The notes: generated from the letters alone by a model not told the origin. 64,000 bases of DNA from DOZZ01 sp963792655 (GCA_963792655.1 CAWBWU010000003.1:310001-374000); one strand, 5' to 3'; shown: positions 19,334-29,203, counted from the first letter of the stretch. Program-made: numbers and translations.

Positions 19334-20044
19334 ATGATCCGCTCGCTCGTGCTTTTCGACATTGATGGCACGCTGGTCAGGCGCACCGGCCAGCATCATC
19401 GCGAAGCGCTCGTATCCGCAGTGCGCAGCGTGCTCGGGATGGAGTCGACCACCGAGGGCGTGCCGGTACATGGCATGCTCGATACCGGCATTCTGCAGCA
19501 GATGATCGTGAACGCAGGCGGCTCGATCGAGATGGCGGAACGCGAGATGCCGGCAATGATGGACGCCGCGGAACGTTACTACCTGGAACACTGCCCCGCC
19601 CTTCTCGATAAGACTTGTCCCGGGGTGCATGAGTTGCTCGGCGCGTTAGAAGCGCACCAGATACCAATGGCTCTGGTCACGGGCAATTTCGCGAAGATCG
19701 GTTGGCGCAAGCTCGAGCAGGCTGGACTCCGCCACTACTTCCGATGGGGCGCCTTCGCCGGGATGGCCTGCACGCGCGGAGAATTGGCGACACTGGCGAT
19801 CGATCAGGTGAGGAAGGCGGGATACGAAGTACCTCAAGAACGCATTCTGCTGGTGGGCGATGCTCCCAGCGACATTCAGGCGGCGAAGGAAAACAACATT
19901 CGCAGCATCTCTGTTTGCACCGGAATCAGCACGCGCGAAGAACTCTCACTTTGCCATCCGGACGTGTTGATCGACAGCCTTGAGCATTTCCCATGGAGCG
20001 ATCCATGTCTACAGCAGCATGAACCTGTCGCGGTGCGAGAATAG
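19334..20044 (+). CDS. HAD-superfamily hydrolase (phosphoglycolate-phosphatase-like)
   Basis: A 236 aa phosphatase with motif I FDIDGTLV (nucleophile Asp and acid/base Asp), motif II around ALVTGNF, and motif III/IV LLVGDAPSDIQAA. A helical cap lies between motifs I and II. The ATG at 19334 is chosen over 19316 because motif I starts within six residues, as usual, and because 19316 overlaps the divergent aguB start. The substrate is not predictable. The promoter region shared with aguB is only about a dozen bases, so the promoters must lie inside the opposing genes. Confidence 0.87.
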   Translation: MIRSLVLFDIDGTLVRRTGQHHREALVSAVRSVLGMESTTEGVPVHGMLDTGILQQMIVNAGGSIEMAEREMPAMMDAAERYYLEHCPALLDKTCPGVHELLGALEAHQIPMALVTGNFAKIGWRKLEQAGLRHYFRWGAFAGMACTRGELATLAIDQVRKAGYEVPQERILLVGDAPSDIQAAKENNIRSISVCTGISTREELSLCHPDVLIDSLEHFPWSDPCLQQHEPVAVRE

Positions 20045-20065
20045 CAGGAGAACACTAAGTCAGCT

Positions 20066-22859
20066 ATGGCGGCAATTCGATTCTTCGGTGCGCTTACGCT
20101 CGCGGCAGCGGCTCTTGCGCAGACTCCAGAACAACTGGACTATTTCGAAAAAAATGTGCGGCCCGTGCTGGCCGCGAACTGCCAGCCTTGTCATAACAGC
20201 AAGCTAAAAACGTCGGGCCTCGATCTATCGACTGCCGCGGGAGTATTGAGCGGCGGCGCGGGCGGTGCGGTTATCTCGAAAGAGCATGCCGAACAGAGCC
20301 GTCTCATCAGCGCCATTGGTTATGAAGACAGCCTCAAGATGCCACCCACCGGCAAACTAAAGCCGGACCAGATTGAGGCGCTGACTAACTGGGTCAAGAT
20401 GGGTGCCCCGTGGCCGGGTGCGGAACAGGCCGCTGCAGTCATCGCGGCTCCGGTCGAAGAAGGAATTCACTCCGGCGCAGAAAGCGTACTGGGCATTTCA
20501 GCCGGTCAAAGATACGCCACTGCCGGAGGTGCAGGACACGCGCTGGGCGCGCACTCCGATCGACCGTTTCATTCTGGCAAAGCTCGAAGCGAAAGGTCTC
20601 AAGCCGGCAGCGCCCGCGACTAAGCTGGCGTTGCTCCGGCGCGCAACTTTCGACCTGACGGGACTGCCGCCGACGGAATCGGAAATTGCGCAGTTTCTGG
20701 CGGATCAATCGCCGCAGGCTTTCGCGAAGGTGGTCGACCGGCTGCTCGCTTCGCCGCGTTATGGAGAACGTTGGGGTCGCCATTGGTTGGATGTTGCACG
20801 TTATGCGGATTCGACCGGCAATGACGAAGACCACCGCTATCCTTACGCCTGGCGCTACCGCGATTACGTGATCGATTCGTTCAACAACGATGTGCCCTAT
20901 GACCAGTTCGTGCGTGAACAGGTGGCGGGGGATCTCTTGCCGCACACGGCGGACGTAAATCCGCGCGGCATCGTCGCCACCGGCTTCCTGGCGTTGGGTG
21001 CAAAAGCGTTGGCGCAAGTCGACAAGAAGAAGATGCTCTACGACGTCTGGGATGAGCAGGTCGACGTAACTTCGCGTGCGTTCCTGGGGCTGACCATGGC
21101 ATGCGCGCGCTGCCACGACCATAAGTTCGATCCCATCCTCACCAAGGATTACTACTCGATGGTGGGAATGTTCGCCAGCACGCGCAGCTTCGAAAAGGTC
21201 AATCAGGGTGTGGCGTCGCTGCTCTATCGTCCGCTGGTGCCGAAAGATGCCTATGCGGCGTGGCAAGCAAGTCAGGTACAGGTTGCGATTCAAAAGCTCG
21301 AGATCGAGCGGCTGATCGATACGTCGTCGCGGCCGCTCGCGGTACAGCAGGCAGCGCAAGTTGCGGACTACATGTTGGCTGCGCGCAGCGTCTATCAGGG
21401 CGGCGTGAAGTTGGCTGACGCTGCAGCGTCGAAGCATCTCGATGCACCGCTATTGCAGAGCTGGGTCAAGTTCCTTGAGCCGCCACAACCAGGCGATGTA
21501 AAGAATTTGCGCCCGTACCTTACCGATTGGCACAAAGCCAGCGATGAGACGGCCGCGGCAGTAGCATCGGGCTACCAAGCCCGGTATCAGGCGAGCATTG
21601 CCGATTGGGACAAAGAGCGCGACAAGGTTTATGTCAGCAATCGCAAAAAGCTCGACAGCGGAGAGCTCGCGCACGACAAAGCGAACAACGAGACCAAAGA
21701 TCTGTTCTTCCGCGCCGTGTTTTTCCAGGGCGGCCCATACGCTTTGAATGATGCTGCGCGCGAGAAGTCATTGCCCGCTGCGGTTCAAACTCAGCTCGCG
21801 GCACTTCGCGCGCAAGCCGATGAGATCAAGAAGAAGAGCCCGCCGGAGCCGGACATGGCTGACGCGGTGGATGAAGATAAGCCCGTGCAACAGAAAGTAT
21901 TGCTGCGCGGCGATTATCACAACGAGGGCGAAGACGCGCCCCGCGCTGTTCCAGCTATTCTGACTCCGGTTGCGCCCGCGCCTTCTTCGTTTCGCGGGAG
22001 CGGCCGTTTGGAAGTGGCCGAGTGGTTGACCCGCGCTGACAATCCTCTGCCCGCGCGCGTGATGGTCAACCGCATCTGGATGTGGCACTTCGGCGAGGGC
22101 ATCGTTGCCACTCCGGATAACTTCGGGCGCATGGGCGCACGCCCCACCAATCCCGAACTGCTCGATTACCTGGCGAGCCGCTTTATCGAATCAGGATGGT
22201 CGATCAAAAAAATGCAACGCATGATCATGCTGAGTAACGCGTACCAGATGGCCACCGACACCGATGCCAAAACAATGGAAGCGGACCCGGAGAACCTGCT
22301 GATGTCGCGTTTCAACCGGCAGCGTCTCGACGTCGAAGAGATTCGCGACAGCATGTTGGCGCTCGATGGAACGCTGGATCTGACGATGCACGGCACACTG
22401 CAGAGCGGCTTCGGAACCGACGGCGAGAATAGTTCGGGTCGTTTAAGCCTCAATCCCGAGACGGTGAAACGCCGTACCGTATACCTGCCGCTGCGGCGCG
22501 CGAATTTACCATCGCTGTTAAACCTGTTCGATTTCGGCGATGCCACCACCGTGAACGGTAAACGTGCGCTGACCAACGTAGCGCCACAGGCGCTGTTCAT
22601 GATGAACAGTGAGTTTGTAACTGAACGTGCGAAGAATGTCACGGCGGCGATTCTCCGCAACACACAGTTGAGCGATCGCGAACGTCTGGATCGCATCTAT
22701 CTGCAAGTGCTGGATCGTGCGCCGGCCTCCGACGAAGCCGATGCTGCGTTCACTTACATGACGCGCTACCAGCAACAGTTCCATGTCACACCCGACGTAG
22801 CGTGGCAGAGCTTCTGTCACGTCCTGCTCACTTCGAACGAATTTCTTTACCTGGAGTAA
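20066..22859 (+). CDS. Cytochrome-c-like (PSCyt1), DUF1549 and DUF1553 protein; one apparent frameshift
   Basis: About 930 aa after repair. Signal peptide (ends ALAQTPEQ), then a haem-binding-like domain with CQPCH (residues about 35-40) and KMPPTGKL, typical of planctomycete-type cytochrome domains; then DUF1549 (RWARTPIDRFILAKLEAKG through MACARCHDHKFDPI, with a second CxxCH) and DUF1553 (LEVAEWLTRADNPLPARVMVNRIW and RRTVYLPLRRANLP). The frame breaks near 20459, where one extra G in CGAAGAAGG shifts the reading. The partner DUF1501 gene starts six bases after the stop. These pairs are widespread in Planctomycetota and Acidobacteriota, and their function is not settled; they are thought to act outside the cytoplasmic membrane. 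Confidence 0.9.
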
Positions 22860-22865
22860 CCCGGC

Positions 22866-24326
22866 ATGAAACCACAGGATATGCAAAAGATCGCGCGGCT
22901 GATTCATCAGCAGGAGAAGCCGGTGTCGCGGCGCGCGGCTTTGCGAGCGGCGGGCTGCGGCTTTGGGTTCCTCGGCCTGGCCGGCTTACTGGCCGATGCT
23001 GCTCCGTTGATGGCAGCTGAGCCCGAGAGTCCTACGGCGCCTCGCGCACCGCACTTCCCTGCTCGCGCCAAGCGCGTCATCTTCCTTTTCATGCACGGCG
23101 GGCCCTCCAGTGTTGACACGTTCGACCCGAAAGAACGGCTCACGCGTGATGACGGCAAGCCGCTGCCCATCAAGCGTCCACTCGCGTTCGCAGGCGGCGA
23201 TGCCGGCCCGCTGATGAAATCGCCCTGGGAGTTCAAGCAGCACGGGCAAAGCGGCATCCCGATCAGCTCTCTGTTTCCGCATGTCGCGACCTGTGCCGAT
23301 GATCTGTGCGTGGTGCGCTCGATGGTCGGCGAAGGTGTCGACCATGGAGCCGCACTACTGCAGACGTTTACCGGGACCAGCACTTTCACCCGGCCCAGCA
23401 TGGGTTCCTGGGTGCTGTATGGGCTGGGTACCGAAAACCGCGATCTGCCGGGCTTCATCACGATCAAGCCCGCCCTCTCGCACGGCGGATCTAAGAACTG
23501 GGCTTCGGCGTTTCTACCCGGCACTTATCAGGGCACCGCGATCGGGAACGCGGGCATGAAGGTAGATGAGATCAAAGGCGAGCCGATCGAGTATCTGCTC
23601 AACAAGCATTACTCATCCGACCAGCAGCGTTTCGAGCTCGATATGCTGCAGAACATCAATCAACGCCACGCGGCCCTGCATGTGAACGACCCGCAGCTCG
23701 AAGCGCGCATTCAGGCCTATGAGCTTGCTTTCCGGATGCAATCACAAGCTCCCGAGGCCTTCCAGGTAGAGAAGGAGACTGACGCTACGCGTAAGCTGTA
23801 CGGTCTGGACGAAGAAGCCACCAGAGATTTCGGCTGGCAGTGTTTACTGGCGCGGAGGCTGGCAGAACGCGGCGTTCGGTATATCCAATGTACCCACAGC
23901 TATAAGTGGGATCAGCACGGAGAACTGTTCACCAAACATACGGAGAACGCTCGCGAAGTGGATAAGCCCATAGCGGGACTGCTGAAAGACCTGAAATCTC
24001 GGGGAATGCTGAAAGATACCCTGGTCATTTGGGCGGGCGAGTTCGGGCGCACTCCGGTCTCACAGGGCGGCGACGGGCGCGATCACAATCCCTATGGCTA
24101 CTCCATCTGGATGGCTGGCGGAGGCGTCAAGAGCGGCTTTATCTATGGCGCGACAGACGAGATTGGCTACTATGCCGTCGAAGACCGGATGCACCTGCAT
24201 GACTTCCACGCGACAGTACTCCACCTGCTTGGCCTGAATCACGAGAAATTGACGTACCGTTACAGTGGGCGGGACTTCCGGCTAACCGATGTTGCCGGAG
24301 TAGTTGCTAAGAAGGTGCTTTCTTAG
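22866..24326 (+). CDS. DUF1501 protein with Tat signal
   Basis: A 486 aa alkaline-phosphatase-fold (sulfatase-like) protein. The N-terminus carries the twin-arginine motif SRRAALRAAG and a hydrophobic stretch, indicating folded export by Tat. FLFMHGGPSSVDTFDPK is the family's first metal and nucleophile-region strand, and WAGEFGRTPVSQGGDGRDHNPYG the C-terminal metal-binding region. It is co-directional with the DUF1553 gene, with a six-base gap, as usual for this pair. Substrate unknown. The last codons are followed at once by the small basic protein gene. Confidence 0.92.
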   Translation: MKPQDMQKIARLIHQQEKPVSRRAALRAAGCGFGFLGLAGLLADAAPLMAAEPESPTAPRAPHFPARAKRVIFLFMHGGPSSVDTFDPKERLTRDDGKPLPIKRPLAFAGGDAGPLMKSPWEFKQHGQSGIPISSLFPHVATCADDLCVVRSMVGEGVDHGAALLQTFTGTSTFTRPSMGSWVLYGLGTENRDLPGFITIKPALSHGGSKNWASAFLPGTYQGTAIGNAGMKVDEIKGEPIEYLLNKHYSSDQQRFELDMLQNINQRHAALHVNDPQLEARIQAYELAFRMQSQAPEAFQVEKETDATRKLYGLDEEATRDFGWQCLLARRLAERGVRYIQCTHSYKWDQHGELFTKHTENAREVDKPIAGLLKDLKSRGMLKDTLVIWAGEFGRTPVSQGGDGRDHNPYGYSIWMAGGGVKSGFIYGATDEIGYYAVEDRMHLHDFHATVLHLLGLNHEKLTYRYSGRDFRLTDVAGVVAKKVLS

Positions 24327-24342
24327 AGTTATACTGAACTTA

Positions 24343-24639
24343 GTGACTAACCCATCCAAGTTCGACGAACTCATATTAGAAGCGGCGCTTATAGGCCTGG
24401 AACAGAAGAGACAGGAGATCCAGGGCCGCATTGACGAGATCCGTGGTTCGCTTCGCGGCGAAAGCCGCCCGGCTCCGACGCCCGTCAAGCAGAGCGCTCC
24501 TCAAGCGGTCAGCAGCACACCAGCAGCGGGTGGACAGAAGAAACGGCGCACGATGAGCCCGGAAGCGCGTGAACGTATCGCCGCAGCTCAGCGTAAGCGT
24601 TGGGCCGCCTCCAAGAAGGCCGCCAAGAAAGCCGCTTAG
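24343..24639 (+). CDS. Small basic protein with a NUMOD3-like C-terminal motif
   Basis: 98 aa from a GTG start 17 bases after the DUF1501 stop. The N-terminal half is a helix (KFDELILEAALIGLEQKRQEI), the middle is Pro/Ser/Ala-rich, and the C-terminus is highly basic (KKRRTMSPEARERIAAAQ, then KRWAASKKAAKKAA). The S-x-E-A-R-x-x-I-A-A-A-Q-x-x-R-W pattern resembles NUMOD3-type or histone-like DNA-binding helices. Function unknown; a nucleoid or regulatory DNA-binding role is inference from charge and pattern. Confidence 0.65.
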   Translation: MTNPSKFDELILEAALIGLEQKRQEIQGRIDEIRGSLRGESRPAPTPVKQSAPQAVSSTPAAGGQKKRRTMSPEARERIAAAQRKRWAASKKAAKKAA

Positions 24640-24648
24640 TCTCTGGTC

Positions 24649-25737
24649 ATGGGCAGTACCGGCGCTACCGGTTTCGTGCAGCGCCGGCACGACCAGTTGC
24701 TCCTGGACGACTGCCCTTTCTTTGTCTGCGGTGCGAATTGCTACTACTTTGCATTTAGTTCCGAGGCCGAGCAGACGGCGATTCTGGATTTAGCTGCAAG
24801 CTTCGGCTTCAATACTCTCCGCATCTGGGCATTTTCCGACTCCTCCCGCACTCCCTCAGCAGACACCTCGTCGATCTCTTTCCAGTACCTTCAAGCAGGG
24901 AGCACGGCACCCGAGCTGGTCGACTCCGAGGCCGGCTTAGTACGTCTTGATCGCGCCGTGAAACTTGCCGGTGAGCGCGGCATCCGGCTGATTCTGACTC
25001 TGACAAACTATCACGCCGATTACGGCGGCCTGCCAGAGTACCAGCGCTGGCTCAACCTGCAAGATCCCTTGGACGTTTACCGGGATCCACTCGCCAGAAT
25101 CACTTACCGTTCGTACACCCAGCAAATTATCACCAGACGTAACACATTGACCGGGGTGGCCTACTCTGACGACCCGGCTATTCTTGCATGGGAAATTGCA
25201 AATGAACCTCGCGCGCCGGGCGACCCCAATAACTGCGATCTGCTGACGCAGTGGATGTCGGAGATGAGCGCCCACATACGAACGTTATCGCCGAATCAGC
25301 TAATCGCGGCCGGCGACGAGGGCTTCTTCAATCGTGGCCTGTTCTCACGCGACTGGCTTTATAACGGCTCATGCGGAGTAGATAGTCCCGCAATTATGTC
25401 TATTCCCCAGATTGACCTTGGTACCTTTCATCTTTATCCGACTCAATGGTCCAAGGGCGACAAGGCCGAACAGTTCGGCGTCACGTGGATTCAACAGCAC
25501 CTCGACGCCGCAAAGAGCGCGGGCAAGCCGGTGCTCCTGGAAGAGTTCGGCATGCCTGCCTCCAGCGCGAGAGAGAGTGTCTATGCGGCGTGGGTCAAAG
25601 TGATCGAGGAACAGAAATGCGCGGGTGATTTGGTCTGGATGATCGGCCTGCCGGGGAAAGGCGATGAGTACTTACTCTCGGACGCGGCCGCATCTCCGGT
25701 GATCAGAGATCACGCGCATCGCTATGCAACCAGGTAA
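24649..25737 (+). CDS. Cellulase-family (GH5, mannanase-like) glycoside hydrolase
   Basis: A 362 aa TIM-barrel enzyme. FVCGANCYYFAFSS and GFNTLRIWAFSD match the N-terminal strands of GH5 mannanase-like proteins; the acid/base Glu lies in WEIANEPRAPGD and the nucleophile Glu in VLLEEFGMP. No signal peptide is visible, so the enzyme appears cytoplasmic, which is unusual for polymer-degrading GH5 and suggests oligosaccharide or glycoside substrates. Three bases after its stop begins the 3' end of the convergent tRNA-Thr. Confidence 0.83.
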   Translation: MGSTGATGFVQRRHDQLLLDDCPFFVCGANCYYFAFSSEAEQTAILDLAASFGFNTLRIWAFSDSSRTPSADTSSISFQYLQAGSTAPELVDSEAGLVRLDRAVKLAGERGIRLILTLTNYHADYGGLPEYQRWLNLQDPLDVYRDPLARITYRSYTQQIITRRNTLTGVAYSDDPAILAWEIANEPRAPGDPNNCDLLTQWMSEMSAHIRTLSPNQLIAAGDEGFFNRGLFSRDWLYNGSCGVDSPAIMSIPQIDLGTFHLYPTQWSKGDKAEQFGVTWIQQHLDAAKSAGKPVLLEEFGMPASSARESVYAAWVKVIEEQKCAGDLVWMIGLPGKGDEYLLSDAAASPVIRDHAHRYATR

Positions 25738-25740
25738 AAT

Positions 25741-25816
25741 TGGAGCCGGCGACAGGAATTGAACCTGCGACCCTCTGATTACAAATCAGATGCTCTACCA
25801 ACTGAGCTACACCGGC
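25741..25816 (-). tRNA. tRNA-Thr (anticodon TGT)
   Basis: A complete cloverleaf on the minus strand: acceptor GCCGGTG paired at the 3' side, D-arm AGCTCAGTTGGTAGAGC, anticodon stem TCTGA/TCAGA with loop TTTGTAA (anticodon TGT, reading ACA), T-arm GGTTCAATTCC and an encoded CCA end. Confidence 0.95.
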
Positions 25817-25842
25817 TTTGCTCTTCAGTTTAACAAACAGCT

Positions 25843-26862
25843 TCAGTAGACGATGGAGAAGCGGCCGTCCGGTGTGGCAAAGACCGCCACGTCGCTGTGC
25901 GCGGGAACTCCGGGCACGCTGCCCTGCTCGGCAATCGGTTTGCCGGCCGCGTCAAACTCGCGCCAGGCAAGGCTCCCACCTGTTCGATAGCTCGTACCTT
26001 CCGTCCACGCCAGCAGAATGCGTCCGCTGGATTCCGCGATGGCAGGATGTTTACGGTTTTTCGGGTCACCCGGTACTTCGATTGACCTGATCTTTTCTGA
26101 CGGGGAGAAATAGATCTGATTCTGGTTCTCCCAAGCCATCTGAATCCCTTGCTTGCCGTCAGTGAAATTTTCGGTGCTCATCGGGCATGCCGACAGCTCC
26201 CAGGTCTGGACTACTTTGTCGTCAAACGATGCTCCGTTGTTCTTGGAAGTAAGTAAGTGAATGTCCCGGTGGACATCGCCTCCGGCTGAACGATACAGGA
26301 ACTGGACTTGTCCGTGAGCGGCCAGCGCGGCCATGCCACAGCACCCACAGGCGCCGGCACGCTCGTCAGAGATCGGCACTTCCGGCGCGAACGATGTGCC
26401 ATCGTTCGTAGACTTAGCGAGATAGACGCGCCGGTGAGACTCGCCCTGAACATCACCGCGTGCGTGCCACGCAACGTAAACGTTGCCCATTTCGTCGGCG
26501 GCGATCGTTCCCCCGCCATCAAGCCCGCTGGTGTGTGTCATGACGCTGATTTGCGGCTCAAAAGCAGTGCCCGCCGGATTCATGCGCGCGTACTGCATTT
26601 TGGCATCGCTGCCGTTTCCGTTCCATGCCACATGCACGCGGCCGTTGCGGCCCAACGCAAGGTGAGCACCGCGCACTGTCCCTAACGCAATCGCGCTCCC
26701 CGCAATGCTGTTGACTCGCAGCGGTTTCGAGAAGTCGTGCTGACCCGGAGCCCGATGAATATAGAAGACGTCGGACGTCCCCGGCGCACCGCCCAGGTAA
26801 ATCAAGTGGACGCCGCCGCGCGCGTCGACGCGTGCTTCCGGCTGAACACCGCCGTCAGGCAC
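25843..26862 (-). CDS. Sialidase-like (BNR repeat) beta-propeller protein
   Basis: 339 aa from the GTG at 26862. Repeated blades (HLALGRNGRVHVAWNG, NVYVAWHARG, VYLAKSTNDGTSFAPE, HLLTSKNNGASFDD) carry the Asp-box-like pattern of sialidases. No arginine triad could be assigned, so an enzymatic role is unproven. The N-terminus is probably incomplete: a signal-peptide-like GTG reading frame (VRVLSFFIATSLLAAAV, start 26927) lies just upstream in another frame, joined by a two-base shift, so the real gene may be 25843-26927. See findings. Confidence 0.75.
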   Translation of the reverse strand: MPDGGVQPEARVDARGGVHLIYLGGAPGTSDVFYIHRAPGQHDFSKPLRVNSIAGSAIALGTVRGAHLALGRNGRVHVAWNGNGSDAKMQYARMNPAGTAFEPQISVMTHTSGLDGGGTIAADEMGNVYVAWHARGDVQGESHRRVYLAKSTNDGTSFAPEVPISDERAGACGCCGMAALAAHGQVQFLYRSAGGDVHRDIHLLTSKNNGASFDDKVVQTWELSACPMSTENFTDGKQGIQMAWENQNQIYFSPSEKIRSIEVPGDPKNRKHPAIAESSGRILLAWTEGTSYRTGGSLAWREFDAAGKPIAEQGSVPGVPAHSDVAVFATPDGRFSIVY

Positions 26863-26980
26863 TCGCAGTAATTCTGGACAGCAGCAGCTAATAAGGAAGT
26901 GGCAATAAAGAAGGAAAGGACCCGCACCTTTTTATTCTAACTGTAGCTTTCGCATGCGTGCGGCATGGCGGCCGCCCAAC

Positions 26981-28039
26981 TTACCGGAACGCCAGCGTAT
27001 CGCTAAAGAACTTCATCACGTGATTTTGAAACCGGTCCGCAACGCGACTGGTGTGGGTGCCCGAGTAGATTTCAAAGGTGTTCGCGATCCCGTACTTATC
27101 AAGCGTCTCGTGCAACTTGATGGTGTCGATACGCAAGCCATCCTGATCGCCTACATCAATGGAAATCGCCCGATAGCGGCGCAAGTTGTCGATGTACTGA
27201 TCGATAAAAGCGAGCGGTGAGTTGGCGGTCCAGCGCGCAAGCACGTCGGGTTGAGACACGCCATCCTTCACCGGAAGGTCCAGGTACAAGGGCGGGTTCT
27301 TCGGGTTAGGAGACCATGCCGCTGCCGTCGCAAGCTGCGCGCGCAGACCGAACGGCAACTTCGCCGAATCTTCCTGAGTCTTCACTGCCTCCAGCGTCTT
27401 CTGCATTTCCGCATTCACGGGGCCCGCTGGTCTCGGCGAAAGACAGCACGGGCTCATGATGTACAGGCTGCCGAACACATCGGCGTGCTTCATGCCGATG
27501 CGCGTTGCACCGTAGCCGCCCATCGAGTGGCCGACTAAGCCGCGGCTCTTGCGATCAGGGATCGTCCTGTAATGCGCGTCGATGTAGGCGACCAGATCGT
27601 GGGCGATGAACAGCTCAAAATTGCCCGTGGTGACCGAACTCGAGTACATCGAGCCATTATGAAAAGTCTTCGAGTCAGGCAAGACCACGATCATCTCGGC
27701 CGCGCCTTGCGCAAAGGCCCCTTGGATCGTTTGCGGCACATGGATCTCGCCGGTCCACTGCTCCGCGCCGATCGAGTAGCCGTGTAGCGCATACACCACC
27801 GGGTACCTGCGTGAGTTGTTCTGGTGATATCCAGGCGGAAGAAACACGAACACATCGCGATCGACTGCATCGCCTTCTAAATTGCCCTCCAGCGCCGCGC
27901 CATGAACCTTGATCCGTTCGAGTGTGGTTGGCTTGGCTCCGGGTACGGGCGGAGGCACGATGGTTTGGACCTGGGCAAACAAGCCCGATGCAGCGAAACT
28001 AAGGGCAGCAGTAAGCGCGCGAGAAAGAGTCTTTTTCAT
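26981..28039 (-). CDS. Secreted alpha/beta-hydrolase esterase
   Basis: A 352 aa protein with a signal peptide (ends GLFAQVQ). Esterase-D/feruloyl-esterase-like fold: RDVFVFLPPGYHQN, YPVVYALHGYSIGAEQW (oxyanion region), nucleophile serine in LVGHSMGGYGATR, a later Asp in DVGDQDGLRI and His in SGTHTSRV. Probably cleaves ester side groups of plant or microbial polysaccharides, which fits nearby glycosidases; substrate unproven. The start has an AGGAGG-type ribosome site (seen as CCTCCT on the plus strand). Confidence 0.87.
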   Translation of the reverse strand: MKKTLSRALTAALSFAASGLFAQVQTIVPPPVPGAKPTTLERIKVHGAALEGNLEGDAVDRDVFVFLPPGYHQNNSRRYPVVYALHGYSIGAEQWTGEIHVPQTIQGAFAQGAAEMIVVLPDSKTFHNGSMYSSSVTTGNFELFIAHDLVAYIDAHYRTIPDRKSRGLVGHSMGGYGATRIGMKHADVFGSLYIMSPCCLSPRPAGPVNAEMQKTLEAVKTQEDSAKLPFGLRAQLATAAAWSPNPKNPPLYLDLPVKDGVSQPDVLARWTANSPLAFIDQYIDNLRRYRAISIDVGDQDGLRIDTIKLHETLDKYGIANTFEIYSGTHTSRVADRFQNHVMKFFSDTLAFR

Positions 28040-28081
28040 TTGTTCCTCCTCATTTAACCACTCACGCGCGTACTTCGAGTT

Positions 28082-28547
28082 TCATTTTGGCGCAGATCGA
28101 AAGCTTCTCACGATCCTCACCAGGCCCCAGACTTGTTCATCGGCGTAGTCCCAGGCCGGCATGCCCGTGAACCTCACACCGTTGCGGATCACGTAGAAGA
28201 GTTCCCCATCCGAAAGCTGTTGTACTTCGGCGCTCGATAGATCCGGCACTCCGGGTGACAGACCGCGCGCCGATCACGGTCTGACCGTTGCCATGCATGG
28301 CGTGACACACGGCGCAGTTCTCGGAGTACAAGCTTCGCGCCTCGAGTTGCGCATCGGGGCTCAAGACCGTCGCGCTGCGCATCGCCTTCGCAGCTGTTGG
28401 AATACCCGTATGCAATGCGAAATGTGCGAGCGCTGTTTCCGTGTGGCCTGGTTTGTTGCGCGCGCTCAATCCCTCTGCGCGCAGCCACGCGAAACCGCCG
28501 CACATGACGGCGAGCACCAACGCCAGTGAGATCCATAGCGAGCGCAA
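28082..28547 (-). CDS. Monohaem cytochrome c, one apparent frameshift
   Basis: About 154 aa after repair. N-terminal anchor or signal (residues 4-22), haem site CAVCH and the C-terminal axial Met in TGMPAWDYAD. The unrepaired frame loses everything after about residue 98; removing one base near 28254 gives the C-terminal cytochrome helix (LSDGELFYVIRNGVRF through WGLVRIVRSF) and a natural stop at 28082. Electron carrier at the outer face of the cytoplasmic membrane; partner oxidase or dehydrogenase unknown. It follows the small exported gene with a one-base gap and is therefore co-transcribed. Confidence 0.85.
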
Positions 28548-28548
28548 G

Positions 28549-28851
28549 CTACGGCTGCCTCTTCACAGCAGATACGCGCAACGTCGTCCCTTGCAGTTCG
28601 CCCGTTAGTTGAACCACCTTACCGGCGTTTGCTTCCACCATCGCGCGGCTCTGATCGCTCAGCGGGTACACGCGGCCTTCGCTCACCAGCACATAGCTCG
28701 CCCCGCCGCGTACACACGCAATGGTGCACTCGTGGTCCGGCATACCGGGCACGCCATGTTCTTCTGCAGGATGGTGCGCCGCGGCGCAGATGCTATCGCT
28801 GATCCGCCCGATGAGTGTGATCGCCGCAAGCAACACAAGACCTCTTCGCAT
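28549..28851 (-). CDS. Small exported protein upstream of cytochrome c
   Basis: 100 aa with a hydrophobic N-terminus (RRGLVLLAAITLIG) followed by a His/Glu-rich segment (AAHHPAEEHG), two cysteines (CTIACVRGG) and a short beta domain (YVLVSEGRVYPLSDQ, VVQLTGELQGTTLRVS). The beta domain resembles small periplasmic proteins of Acidobacteriota that sit beside cytochromes. Function unknown; cofactor or metal handling for the neighbouring cytochrome is a guess. Confidence 0.7.
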   Translation of the reverse strand: MRRGLVLLAAITLIGRISDSICAAAHHPAEEHGVPGMPDHECTIACVRGGASYVLVSEGRVYPLSDQSRAMVEANAGKVVQLTGELQGTTLRVSAVKRQP

Positions 28852-28925
28852 TTCGCTCTCCTGCTGCGATCTTGCGCGCTTGCGAGCAAAACGTCATGCA
28901 CGGGTTGTGAAACTTCGGTAAAAGC

Positions 28926-29198
28926 TTAATGGCTCGTTAGAGTAACGATAGTCGCGCCCCAACCACCCGCCTCGGCCGGGGCATCCCGGTAAGCAGCCAC
29001 AAACGGCGTTCGCGCGAGGACACGGCGCACGGCTTCGCGCTGCACCCCGATTCCCCGCCCGTGGATGATTCGCAGAGCCGTCAAACCAAGAGCATGCGCC
29101 TCTTCAAGATAGGCCTCGACGATCGCGACCACGTCGCGCGCAGGCACGCTATGCAGGTCGAAGATGTCGGTGATGGGGATGCGAACCGGTTCGTCCAT
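28926..29198 (-). CDS. Smr-domain protein
   Basis: 90 aa consisting almost entirely of an Smr domain: the DLHSV motif (residues about 14-18), the helix EAYLEEAHALGLTALRIIHG and RGIGVQREAVRRVL. Smr domains of MutS2 type are endonuclease- or RNA-binding-like. The ATG at 29198 is used because upstream residues run into the terminator of the DUF465 gene. Stand-alone Smr proteins of this size are common; target unknown. Confidence 0.8.
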   Translation of the reverse strand: MDEPVRIPITDIFDLHSVPARDVVAIVEAYLEEAHALGLTALRIIHGRGIGVQREAVRRVLARTPFVAAYRDAPAEAGGWGATIVTLTSH

Positions 29199-29203
29199 AA
29201 AAC

